A DNA stretch of 64,000 nucleotides from Bacteroidota bacterium (GTDB lineage: Bacteria > Bacteroidota > Bacteroidia > Chitinophagales > LD1). The first letter of the stretch is position 1. Each line of letters opens with the position of its first letter. Of the stretch, positions 1 through 8,822 are shown piece by piece. The DNA lies in contig JADKJG010000006.1 in NCBI GenBank assembly GCA_016722375.1, positions 334,001-398,000 on the forward strand, given 5' to 3'. The translations under genes and the position numbers were made by a program. The notes under the pieces are model-generated. The model did not search any database, had not been told where the DNA came from, and saw nothing but the letters and a program-made list of their open reading frames with translations.

Positions 1-3000
1 TCTGCCTTCGTCTACTTCTCCGGTCAAATATCATCTGCTCCTGTCCGGCAATAAGAGGGACTTGTACTTGCGGGCAAATAATAGCACTACCTACACAGTC
101 ATCAACGAAATGACACCGGTAAACTTTGTAGACTACCAGAACCTTTCTAACCAAGGGGACTATTTCATTATTTCTAACAGCCTGCTTTTCAATGATGGCA
201 GTGGTAATAATTGGGTAGAAGAGTATCGAAAATACCGCGACATTAACGACAATCCTACATCCGGCAAATTTCAGCAAGCACGCATTGCAGATATCGAAGT
301 GCTATACGACCAATTTGGTTATGGCATACGCAAATCTCCGCTTGCTATCCGCAATTTCATTCGCTATGGATCTAGCGAATGGGTGATTCCATTGACGCAT
401 GTATTCTTAATTGGCAAAGCCAGAGAGTATATCACCTATCGAGGCACCGGTACCGCCTACAATCAAACTCTGGTACCTACTTTCGGTTCTCCCGGTTCCG
501 ATAATCTGCTTGCTTCTTCCCGCAACAACGACCAACCTTTAGTGGCCATCGGCAGACTGGCGGCACAAAACGGTAATCAGGTTAAAAACTACCTGACCAA
601 AATGAAGGAATATGAAAGCCAACAAAACAGCTATGCCTTCAATCAATCTATTCCTGAAAAACTTTGGCAGAAACAATTGCTCCATTTCAGCGGAGGCACT
701 TCTTCCTTTGAACAGGTTTCTTTTAAAAGCTTTGTGGAAAGTTATCGCCTGATTTCTAACGACACCTCTTGGGGAACTCGGGTGAATACCTTTACCAAAA
801 ACACCAACGCACCTATTGACCAGTCGGTATCACAAATTATCAAAGGCAAAATCAATGAAGGGGTATCGTGGCTTACGTTTTTCGGACACTCCGCCACCGG
901 TGCCTTCGACTTTAGTATAGATGAGCCAGAGAATTACACTAACCAAGGCAAATATCCTATCATTCTCTCCAACGGATGTTTTTCCGGATTTATTCATGAT
1001 GCCTCCCCGGGATATAGTGAACGCTTTGTGCTGCCTTCAGACAGAGGCGCTATCGCCTTCATGGCTACATCCAGCCTTTCGGTGTCTTCCGGTCTTCACG
1101 ATTTCTCCAGCCGCCTTTATCAAAACTTTTGTCGCAATACCTATACCCAAACTCTTGGCAAATCCCTTCAGCGGACGCTCAGTAATCTTTATACCTGTTG
1201 TAGTGCTAACGATTACAGCATGTTGGTGGCTTATGAAATGACCCTGCACGGCGACCCGGCTATCAGCGTAAATCAATATCCCAAGCCAGATTATGCCATA
1301 GATGCTTCTTCTGTGTACTTTAATCCTACCACTATTATGGCAGGGAATGATTCATTTGAAGTAAACGTTGTGGTGACCAATCTTGGCAGAGCCATCAAAG
1401 ATTCCATCACAGTTTCTCTCACCAGAACACTTTTTGACGAAAGAGGAAATGCCGTCCCACCTTTCGTTTATAAGAAAATAGTGGATGCCCCATATTATCG
1501 AGATACCGTTACCTTCAAACTTCCGATAAATATTTCCACGCTGGGTTATGGACAGAATCTATTTGAGCCCTATGTAGATGCCGATTTTGAAATAGATGAA
1601 ATGGCTGAGGGAAATAATGGATTAACGGCTCCGGTGTCTATCAATATTCAAAGCGATGACATCATTCCGATTTACCCTTATGAGTTTGCTATCGTTCCCA
1701 AACAAGGGGTAACGCTAAAGGCCTCGACTATCAACCCTTTTGCACGGGAACGGAATTATAAGTTCGAGATTGATACCTCTGAAAAATTCAGCAATCCGAT
1801 TCAGAGTGGCGGGGTTTTTCAAAGCGGCGGCGTAGTACACTGGAAACCTACCATCACCTATCAAGACAGCACTGTTTATTACTGGAGAGTAGGAAAAGAT
1901 TCATCTGCTACGAACTGGCACTATTCATCCTTCATTTATCTGAAAGATGAATATCCGGGATGGAACCAATCTCACTACTTTCAATGGAAGAAAGATACTT
2001 ATTTTAACCTTCGTCTGGACAGCACCGACCGGATATTTAAATTTCCTTCTACGCTTAACCAGATTCATGTAAAGACTGGCATTGCCGATGCCGTAGGGGG
2101 AAACATCCCCTTCTCTACTTTAGGCTGGGACTACAACAACTCCAATATGCACCGCTATCGCATGGGGGGATGCGGATTTCTTCAAGGTATCACCTTCGCG
2201 GTCATTGATCCGGTGACCGGTGCCAACTGGGTGTGTTCTAATGTAGATGGGGACAATTACAGCGATAAATACGGCAGCGCCCATTGCGGATTTCAATATT
2301 ATCTGCAAAATGCTTTTGACTTCAATACTACCGGCACCAACGGTCTTTTCAATCAACCCTGGTCCACCGTTATCAAACGATTCATTGATTCTATCCCCTG
2401 TAATTATTACGTACTTGTTTATTCATCCAACAGTCCGCCATACACCAGTTGGGATAATACCTTAGTGACCGCTCTGGAATCTATCGGTATGCAGGCTAGC
2501 CTTTTCAAAAACGGAACTATCACCGGTCCTTTTGTGTACTTTACCAAGAAGTGTGACCTAAACTTCTCTCCCTTCTTTGCTGCGCAAAATGGTTACACCA
2601 CGGCTCTTGATACCAGCTTCACTTTTCTAGGTCCCTGGAACCAAGGCAATATGACTTCGCCGCGCATTGGTCCGGCGGTAGAATGGGGCAGTGCACACTG
2701 GAAAACCAGCCCGTTGAATAATCTCTTCACCGACGTTGATACGCTGGATATTATTGGAGTTAGCCGGAACGGCTTTGATTCCCTGCTTATCTCCACTACA
2801 CAGCCAAACATTTTGTTTAATAACAGCATCAATGCCTATGAATTTCCTTACCTTAAACTTCGCCTGCGCACCCGCGACGACTCACTGAGGACTCCTACCC
2901 AGCCACTCTACTGGCGCATTCTTTACAAAAAGCCGCCCGAAGCTGCTATCAATCCCGCAGCACATTTCAAAATGACCGACTCTACCAGTATCGGACAGAA

Positions 3001-4045
3001 CTTTCATTTGGAAATTGCTTTGGAAAATGTGACCGAAGAGCCGATGGACAGCATGCTGACTAAATATATTTTGCGCGATGCTACATTCAATCCGACTATT
3101 TCCTACATCCGTTCTGATTCATTGCCGGGATTAGACACCATGATACTGGTGTATGATGCGCCTATGAACTCCAATACTTTCTTAGGATTGAACAAAGTAA
3201 TTATTGAGGCCAACCCCGACGAAGACCAGGTGGAACAATATCACTTCAACAATATTGCCGAAATCACTTTCCAAACGGGTGGTGATAAAATCAATCCACT
3301 GCTCGACGTAACGTTTGATAGCCGCCACATTATGAATGGCGACATTGTTTCTTCTAAACCAAATATCCTGATAACGTTGAAAGACGAAAACAAATTTCTG
3401 GCACTGAACGATACTTCGCTCATTAGTGTTTTTCTGAAATACCCAGGCGAGTCTTCACCGCGTCAGATAAATTTTGATGATGTGATTATGACCTTCTTCC
3501 CTGCTGATTCATCTAATCTTTCCAAGCGAAATGTGGCTCAGGTGGAGTTAAAACCCACCCTGCCGTTTGATGGGACTTATGAACTGATTGTGAGGAACCA
3601 CGACCGCAGCAACAACAACAGCAGCACCACCGGTCAGCGCTTTGAAAGCAATATCTTCTATGATTACAAAACTTCGTTTGAGGTGATCAACAAAGCGATG
3701 ATTACAAATGTGCTGAACTACCCAAACCCTTTTACAACTTCTACTCAATTTGTGTTCACCATCACCGGTTCTGAAGTGCCGGACTTTATGAAGATTCAAA
3801 TCATGACGATTAAGGGAACCGTGGTGAAAGAAATTATGAAAGAAGAATTAGGTCCACTACACGTGGGTAGAAACATGACCACTTATACTTGGAACGGGCG
3901 CGACCAGTACGGTGACCTGCTGGCCAACGGAGTTTATTTTTATCGCGTGGTAGTGCGCATAGACGATAAACAAATGGAACACCTATCACAAGGCTACGAC
4001 AAATACTTCAAAAAGGGTTTTGGGAAAATGGTCATCATTCGCTAA
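1..4045 (+). CDS. C25-family (gingipain/PorU-like) cysteine peptidase with T9SS sorting domain, 5' end outside window
   Basis: The reading frame is open from the left edge (first full codon at base 2), so the N-terminus is missing and about 1347 residues are visible. A caspase-like C25 catalytic core is shown by FFGHSA (His codon 887-889) followed by LSNGCFSGF (Cys codon 977-979), the His/Cys dyad of gingipains and of the T9SS sortase PorU. Long beta-rich repeats follow. The last ~90 residues start at a YPNPF motif and end with the NGVYFYRVVV pattern of FlgD-Ig/T9SS C-terminal sorting domains. The family is exported by T9SS to the cell surface. The length exceeds classical PorU, so this is more likely a PorU-like paralogue or a secreted C25 protease than PorU itself. 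Family identity is firm; the exact role is inferred. Confidence 0.85.
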   Translation, partial: LPSSTSPVKYHLLLSGNKRDLYLRANNSTTYTVINEMTPVNFVDYQNLSNQGDYFIISNSLLFNDGSGNNWVEEYRKYRDINDNPTSGKFQQARIADIEVLYDQFGYGIRKSPLAIRNFIRYGSSEWVIPLTHVFLIGKAREYITYRGTGTAYNQTLVPTFGSPGSDNLLASSRNNDQPLVAIGRLAAQNGNQVKNYLTKMKEYESQQNSYAFNQSIPEKLWQKQLLHFSGGTSSFEQVSFKSFVESYRLISNDTSWGTRVNTFTKNTNAPIDQSVSQIIKGKINEGVSWLTFFGHSATGAFDFSIDEPENYTNQGKYPIILSNGCFSGFIHDASPGYSERFVLPSDRGAIAFMATSSLSVSSGLHDFSSRLYQNFCRNTYTQTLGKSLQRTLSNLYTCCSANDYSMLVAYEMTLHGDPAISVNQYPKPDYAIDASSVYFNPTTIMAGNDSFEVNVVVTNLGRAIKDSITVSLTRTLFDERGNAVPPFVYKKIVDAPYYRDTVTFKLPINISTLGYGQNLFEPYVDADFEIDEMAEGNNGLTAPVSINIQSDDIIPIYPYEFAIVPKQGVTLKASTINPFARERNYKFEIDTSEKFSNPIQSGGVFQSGGVVHWKPTITYQDSTVYYWRVGKDSSATNWHYSSFIYLKDEYPGWNQSHYFQWKKDTYFNLRLDSTDRIFKFPSTLNQIHVKTGIADAVGGNIPFSTLGWDYNNSNMHRYRMGGCGFLQGITFAVIDPVTGANWVCSNVDGDNYSDKYGSAHCGFQYYLQNAFDFNTTGTNGLFNQPWSTVIKRFIDSIPCNYYVLVYSSNSPPYTSWDNTLVTALESIGMQASLFKNGTITGPFVYFTKKCDLNFSPFFAAQNGYTTALDTSFTFLGPWNQGNMTSPRIGPAVEWGSAHWKTSPLNNLFTDVDTLDIIGVSRNGFDSLLISTTQPNILFNNSINAYEFPYLKLRLRTRDDSLRTPTQPLYWRILYKKPPEAAINPAAHFKMTDSTSIGQNFHLEIALENVTEEPMDSMLTKYILRDATFNPTISYIRSDSLPGLDTMILVYDAPMNSNTFLGLNKVIIEANPDEDQVEQYHFNNIAEITFQTGGDKINPLLDVTFDSRHIMNGDIVSSKPNILITLKDENKFLALNDTSLISVFLKYPGESSPRQINFDDVIMTFFPADSSNLSKRNVAQVELKPTLPFDGTYELIVRNHDRSNNNSSTTGQRFESNIFYDYKTSFEVINKAMITNVLNYPNPFTTSTQFVFTITGSEVPDFMKIQIMTIKGTVVKEIMKEELGPLHVGRNMTTYTWNGRDQYGDLLANGVYFYRVVVRIDDKQMEHLSQGYDKYFKKGFGKMVIIR

Positions 4046-4118
4046 GCAGAGGTGATTTATCCTCCTTGTAAGGGAAAGGACAAGAGAAAACTTCCCCTTT
4101 AGTTTCCCTCTGTAAAAA

Positions 4119-4157
4119 CAAAAATCTCACCTTCATTTTCGAAAGTGGGATTTTTTG
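4119..4157 (+). terminator. Rho-independent-type terminator after the C25 peptidase gene
   Basis: A 13-bp imperfect stem (AAAATCTCACCTT against AAAGTGGGATTTT, one G-U wobble and one mismatch) ends in a run of six T, about 75 bases after the stop codon of the C25 gene. Its T-tract abuts the first base of the 187-bp repeat. Confidence 0.55.
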
Positions 4158-4342
4158 CGGACCGGACGGGTACAGTCTAGCCAATGGTAATTTACCACTG
4201 TTTTGTATAACCTTGTATAAAGAATTCTCCTGAAGCAGGCCTGTCTTGCTTTACAGTCAAATGCACGGCACAAATGACGTAGGAGCGTTGGATACCAATG
4301 GTGAATCCTGCGGAAAAAAGTGTGTGTAAATGGTGTGTGTAG
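4156..4342. repeat. 187-bp direct repeat, copy 1
   Basis: This block recurs in the same orientation at 31045-31231, with one difference in 187 bases (A at 4284, G at 31173). Similarity stops sharply at both ends. It contains the palindrome TGGTAA-T-TTACCA, a doubled TTGTATAA, and ends with a GT-rich GTGTGTGTAAATGGTGTGTG motif. It has no terminal inverted repeats and no convincing coding frame. The two copies bracket the aromatic degradation cluster. Confidence 0.95.
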
Positions 4343-4400
4343 TAATTGGGTTGTCAAGCGTTCCGAAATCTCCAACAGGGACGAAGCAGAGACAACAATA

Positions 4401-5319
4401 GACCTCTTCGGAAAATCATTTAATAGAAAGATTTAAGAACGCGGCGATTAAATTAAATCGTAGGGAGAATCGCCTTCTTCGGTTTCTGTATTTTTCAGCT
4501 AGTATTCTAAAGATTTTGAGTTCGCGAATGATATTTTCAATAGCTACCCGGCTGGATGATATCTGTTGATTCTGTTTTTTGTCAGTTTTCGCCAACGGGT
4601 TTTTTTTACTGCGTTTTTTAGGTAATTCGGCGTTGTTGTGTAGCTTCTGTATCCCCTGATATCCTGTGTCCGTCTGTGTTTTGATAGCAGGATGTATCGT
4701 TGTTCTGCTTTGCTTGAAGAGATTAAGATCATGTCTTCTTCCTTTGGAGAAGGCGGTTGCAATGATTTTTCTAGTTTTCTTTTCCGCGATTACTTGTGTT
4801 TTAAGGGTGTGTTTTTTTTTCTTTCCTGAATAGTATTGCCGCTGTTTTTTTTCGGTCGTTCTATTGGGGTTTCCGAAACATCTATGAGCACAACCTCTAT
4901 CTCTGAATCGGATTGCAGCAACTGCCTCTTCCCTGGCAAATGGAATCGTTTATCTGCTATAAGTATGCGCTCCATAGCTTGTACAATTTCGCAAACCCGA
5001 CTCTCGCTCATCCCAATATGTTCGTAGGTCCGGTATTCCCGGTAATACATCAGCATCACCAATAACTTATCTTCTAAACCCAGTTTGGGTGGCTTGCCGC
5101 GCGTAGGATGCTTTCGATGCTTCTGTTGGTGCGCCATCACAGATTGTCTCATCTCCTGAAACACCGCTTTGCTTACCCCAGTTAGCCGCTTAAACCTTTT
5201 GTCGGGTAAGTCTTGTATTTGTTTCCAAAACATGGATACAAATGTCCTTACTTGCTACTAAACTATTACCCTATGTTTTATACCCTTTTGTGTGGTTTGT
5301 ACTATTTTCCGAAGAAGTC
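4401..5319 (-). mobile_element. IS5-family-type insertion sequence, about 919 bp
   Basis: The left end GACCTCTTCGGAAAATCAT (4401-4419) matches the inverse of the right end (5301-5319) at 16 of 19 positions. A TA dinucleotide lies immediately outside both ends (4399-4400 and 5320-5321), fitting a TA target duplication. The interior is filled by one transposase gene on the minus strand. Size, ends and the HTH + DDE transposase fit the IS5 superfamily. The same ends occur on the small element at 5742-5830. Confidence 0.85.
4416..5233 (-). CDS. IS5-type DDE transposase in two frames (likely -1 frameshift product)
   Basis: Frame 1 (5233 down to 4790) encodes an N-terminal HTH typical of DDE superfamily endonucleases (RFKRLTGVSKAVFQEM) and the first catalytic Asp in VVLIDVSETPIERPKK. 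It then enters an A8 tract (4845-4852) and an A9 tract (4812-4820). The coding sense continues in the -1 frame with the second Asp (TDTGYQGI) and the Glu (SSRVAIENIIREL), ending at 4416. A single -1 shift gives exactly 273 codons (272 aa plus stop), and A-tract slippage is a known expression mode of IS transposases. A decayed or misread homopolymer is the alternative. The stop lies inside the left terminal repeat. Confidence 0.8.
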
Positions 5320-5423
5320 TAATAAACAAATGGCGTTTTGTAGAATTACCCTCTATTTGCCACCAATTCCGTCCTTTTACCCGAATATTTGATTGTTTAC
5401 AAACAAGACTTGTATCATACGCG

Positions 5424-5654
5424 AAGAAAAGCAGCTACTTTTCTAAGAAAAGTACCTACTTCACAAAGAAAAGGAGCTGCTTTACAAAGAAAAGTACCTA
5501 CTTCTCGAAGAAAAGTAGCTGCTCCACAAAGAAAAGTATCTACTTCTCAAAGAAAAGGAGCCACTTTACAAAGAAAAGTACCTACTTCACAAAGAAAAGT
5601 AGCTAACCCACAGAGAAAAGTACCTACCTCACCAAGAAAAGGAGCCACTTTGTT
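5424..5654. repeat. 21-bp tandem repeat, 11 units, with an 84-bp higher-order pattern
   Basis: Eleven consecutive 21-bp units each start AAGAAAAG (ninth variant GAGAAAAG at 5613) with no spacers. Read in the frame starting at a TTG at 5389, each unit is a heptapeptide. The units alternate as VPTS / GA-L / VPTS / VA-P, so every fourth unit is most alike, a period of 84 bp. A 98-codon ORF (5389-5685) spans it, but the reverse strand is also open, so coding status is uncertain. It lies between the IS end and the MITE. Confidence 0.85.
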
Positions 5655-5741
5655 TTGGATGGCGCTTAGTTTTCAAAAACAATAACAGAACGAACGGCAC
5701 CATTCAACAACTCGCATTATGGTTGTTGGTGAGGTTCATTA

Positions 5742-5830
5742 GACCTCTTCTGAAAATCATCCATTTGGCTCCCTTTGGAGGGTGTGTAAGAGGGAGATCA
5801 TTAAAACAAATCTGATTTTCCGTAGAGGTC
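5742..5830. mobile_element. 89-bp MITE sharing the ends of the neighbouring IS
   Basis: Left end GACCTCTTCTGAAAATCAT and right end (inverse) GACCTCTACGGAAAATCAG are near-copies of the ends of the IS at 4401-5319. TA flanks both sides (5740-5741 and 5831-5832). The interior (about 50 bp) holds no gene. This is the structure of a non-autonomous miniature element that the nearby transposase could mobilise. Confidence 0.8.
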
Positions 5831-5891
5831 TATTATATTTATTTTTCAATGGAGGAATTAACCGTTGGTAACAATAAACAAATTTAAAGAG

Positions 5892-6014
5892 ATGAATTGG
5901 ATTGTTTTAATTATTGCAGGTCTGTTTGAAGCCTCCTTTGCTTTTTGTTTGGGAAAAGCAAAAGAAGCAACAGGAACCGAAATGTATTTGTGGTACGCAG
6001 GTTTACACGCGTAA
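5892..6014 (+). pseudogene. Truncated SMR-family (SugE/EmrE-like) multidrug transporter remnant
   Basis: The 40-residue frame starts MNWIVLIIAGLFEASFAF and continues through KAKEATGTEMYLWYAG, the first transmembrane helix and loop of the SMR family, including the membrane Glu13 that binds substrate and protons. The family is normally about 105-110 residues. Similarity ends at AG and three unrelated codons lead to a stop, leaving one of four helices. The 3' portion is absent and the 3' end of the degradation operon begins 15 bases later, so this is a deletion or insertion junction. Confidence 0.75.
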
Positions 6015-6028
6015 CGTTACAAAATTTG

Positions 6029-8026
6029 TTACTTACCTTGATATTCTACCGGTTTACCAATAGAAGTTAAACCCAATAGCGCATCGGCCGATGAAAATAT
6101 TTCCCTCAAATGTTTTAGCTCCGATTCGCATCCAGCGGCTTCGTCAATCAGTTTATCCGCAACATTAATAGCCAAAGGAGCTTTGCGTTTAATGGTAGAG
6201 AATATTTTTTCAGCTTCCTCATTCTTCAACCCATTGATTATAAATTGATGAGATAATAATCTGCTAACAGAGTTTTCTTCAAAGAAGTGTTGAATACTAT
6301 TCCATTTTTCATTTAACTTAAATTCGTTCTTTATCGAAATGTCCTTCTCCCCCGTAAATAATTCAAACATTTCTTCAATACCTATAATGCCATCTACCAA
6401 ACCAATTTCCACGGCATCTTTAGAACTCAACATCTTACCAGTGTGTATCAAATATTTACTCAGCGCTTTACCTATCTTTTTTATACTTCGTTACGTTCCG
6501 CCTAAACCGGGGTAAATGCCAATGCCGGTTTCAGGAAAACCCATTTGGCACTTTGGCAAAGCAAGAATTACATCAGCACACAATGCTAATTCTAACCCTC
6601 CGCCTAAAACAAACCCATTCAATACCACCACTACTCTTTTCTTTGATTCATCAATTTTTGAAAAAACTTTTTGTCCATAGGCAGAGAAAGATTCAATATT
6701 ATCAATCCTATGTGCCTTAATATTTTTTATAAAGAATTTTATATCAGCACCCGCAACAAACGCTTTGCCTGAACCGGTGATGAAAATAACTTCAATAGCC
6801 GTATCATTATCAGCCTCGGTAAACCTTCTCTCTAATTGACCCATCACGTCTTCGTTCAGCGCGTTCAAATCTTCCGGTCGGCTCATAGTAATAACCGCTA
6901 TGTTGTTTTGCTTTTGAAGAGTTACATATTTCATCTTCCAGAAATCGCAACCAACAGATGTGGGGACGGAGGTTTGATATAAATCCGAAACTTGTTTTAT
7001 CAAATATCTTACTTCATTTTCTCCGTACTGCAACATCATTTCCACAGGTCCTTTTTCCCATTGCAAGCCAATTCTGGCTCCTCGATTGATTGCAGTTGCG
7101 GTACAAACATTTTCATCTAATAACTGAGTGCAAACGAGAAATACAACACCCAGCATACGCTGGCTAATTATTTTTTGAACATTCTCATCCGTACAAATTT
7201 CTTCCTCTAGATTCCATGTTTGATTTGCTTCTGCCTGTTGTTTTAGTCGTTCGGAGGTTTTGTAAAACCTACCGAATACTTCTAAGGTCTTTTGCGAATG
7301 ATAAGCTACCGGAACACCAGTGGCATTCATTAACGCAAATGGACCCATTCCTATGCCAAAAGTTTTCATGCATACCTCATCTATAGTCGAGATGTTTGAA
7401 ACAGCCTCTTCCAGCAACCTTACTGCTTCGTTCAGCCATGGAACAAAATACCGGTTCACCACAAAACCATAAGTATCAATACAGGTAATGGCATCTTTGC
7501 CCGATTGCGCACAAAATATTTTCGTCCTTTCAATAATTTCAGAGGAAGTTTTATCTCCGGGAATAATTTCCACTAACCGGTTTTTAGCCGCGTGATAGAA
7601 ATAATGCAGACCGATAAACCGTTCAGGATGTACAACTGATTGGGCCAATTCATTTACTGAAAACGAAGAGGTATTGGTAGCAAGAATAACATCTGATGGT
7701 ACCAATTTGCTTAGTTGCTGAAACAAGTCAATTTTTGCCTGAAAGTTTTCAAAGATTGCTTCCACAATCAAATCACAACTCTGTAAGTCCGTTAAGTTGT
7801 CGGTCACTGAAATATTTGCTAAGCAATCTTTCACTTGCGTATCGGTAAAAACATTTTTTGACACACCATCATCTAGCATATTGCTGATATTGCTTATCCC
7901 TTTTTCAACAAATCGCATTTCGCGGTCGGCAAGAATTACTCTAAAGTTTTCCTGTGCAAATTTTTGGGCTAGTGCCGCACCCATTGTGCCGGCTCCTACC
8001 ACCCCAACTGTTTTTATGATTTTCAT
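6029..8026 (-). pseudogene. 3-hydroxyacyl-CoA dehydrogenase / enoyl-CoA hydratase fusion, interrupted by an in-frame stop
   Basis: The N-terminal half is an NAD-dependent 3-hydroxyacyl-CoA dehydrogenase (GAGTMG at residues 10-15, then a 3HCDH C-terminal domain). From about residue 310 a crotonase domain follows (AGADIKFF, GGGLELALCADV, GLGGT). Right after GLGGT, where crotonases have Gln-Arg, codon 512 is TAA (minus-strand stop at 6491-6493). The same frame then continues with sensible crotonase sequence to 6029, so a CAA to TAA change would explain it; intact length would be 665 aa. It would carry the beta-oxidation steps of the ring-cleavage product 3-hydroxypimelyl-CoA. ATG 8026 is preferred because upstream codons overlap dch. 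Last gene of the operon, 22 bases after dch. Confidence 0.8.
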
Positions 8027-8048
8027 AATTCTATTGGTTCCTTCTGTT

Positions 8049-8822
8049 TTAGCAGTCCTGCCACACGGCTTGTCTTTTTTCAATAAAGGAGGCAATTCCT
8101 TCATTCGCATCTTTCGTATTCATTAGGTTGGTCACATACATCTGTTCGAGCATCGGCAGAAAGTTGCTGAGTACATGATTAAACTTGGCTCGCGATGCTT
8201 TCACTCCATACCTAAGTGAGGAGGCACTTCTTGTCAGAATATATTTTTCAATAAAAGAACTTACCCCAAATTCTAACGTGGCTTTGTCTTCATACACGTC
8301 ATTCACTAAACCGATAGTCTTTGCTTCCTCTGCAGAGATGGTCTTCCCCGTGAGCAGCAATTCCTCAGCTTTTGCCAAGCCAATTTTTTCAGGAAGTATA
8401 ATGGATGCCGGAGGTGGAAAGACTCCTAACACAATTTCGGGCTGACCGAATTTTGCCGTTTTATCCGCAAATAAGAAATTACACATAATGGCAAGTTCCA
8501 TCCCCCCTCCCAAACACTGTCCAGTAATTTTTGCGAGTGTAGGAATGGATAAATCACGCAGTGTGAGAAATAACTGATGAAAGGATTTGAGCATTGTCGC
8601 AGCCATCTCTTTCTGATGCTCCTCTACGCTAGCTCCAAATGAAAAATGCTTTCCTTCTCCCTCGAAGGTGATAAGCTTAATTTCCTTCTTTTCTTTTAGG
8701 TTATTCAGGGTTTGCTGCAATTCTTCCATCATTAGATAGTCGAGCACGTTTCCTTTGCCATCATCTAGAATAATTTGAGCAATAGAATTTCCATGGGTGT
8801 AATTGACTTTTAATTTTCCCAT
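8049..8822 (-). CDS. dch: Cyclohexa-1,5-diene-1-carbonyl-CoA hydratase (crotonase family)
   Basis: A 257-aa single-domain crotonase, the usual length for Dch. The oxyanion-hole segments are visible (FSFGASVEEH and CLGGGMELAIMCNFLFAD), as is the FGQPEIVLGVFPPPAS stretch in place of the generic crotonase P-E-(V/T)-x-L-G-(I/L)-x-P-G-x-G. Dch adds water to the dienoyl-CoA made by benzoyl-CoA reductase, giving 6-hydroxycyclohex-1-ene-1-carbonyl-CoA. The start overlaps the end of oah by 13 bases, indicating translational coupling. The neighbours oah and had make the specific assignment far more likely than a generic enoyl-CoA hydratase. Confidence 0.82.
   Translation of the reverse strand: MGKLKVNYTHGNSIAQIILDDGKGNVLDYLMMEELQQTLNNLKEKKEIKLITFEGEGKHFSFGASVEEHQKEMAATMLKSFHQLFLTLRDLSIPTLAKITGQCLGGGMELAIMCNFLFADKTAKFGQPEIVLGVFPPPASIILPEKIGLAKAEELLLTGKTISAEEAKTIGLVNDVYEDKATLEFGVSSFIEKYILTRSASSLRYGVKASRAKFNHVLSNFLPMLEQMYVTNLMNTKDANEGIASFIEKRQAVWQDC

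Noticed and set aside
4156..4342. The 187-bp repeat as an insertion sequence
   Set aside because: No terminal inverted repeats, target duplications or transposase; better described as a direct repeat of unknown origin.
4133..4375. 80-aa minus-strand ORF over repeat copy 1
   Set aside because: The start side lies in IS-flanking sequence and the frame is not preserved as a gene at repeat copy 2; composition is not protein-like.
5292..5606. ORFs across the tandem repeat as real genes
   Set aside because: Frames on both strands stay open because the unit length is a multiple of three, so openness is not evidence of coding; start codons are weak.
5424..5654. Possible CRISPR array
   Set aside because: Units are contiguous 21-bp tandem copies with no unique spacers and no cas genes nearby.
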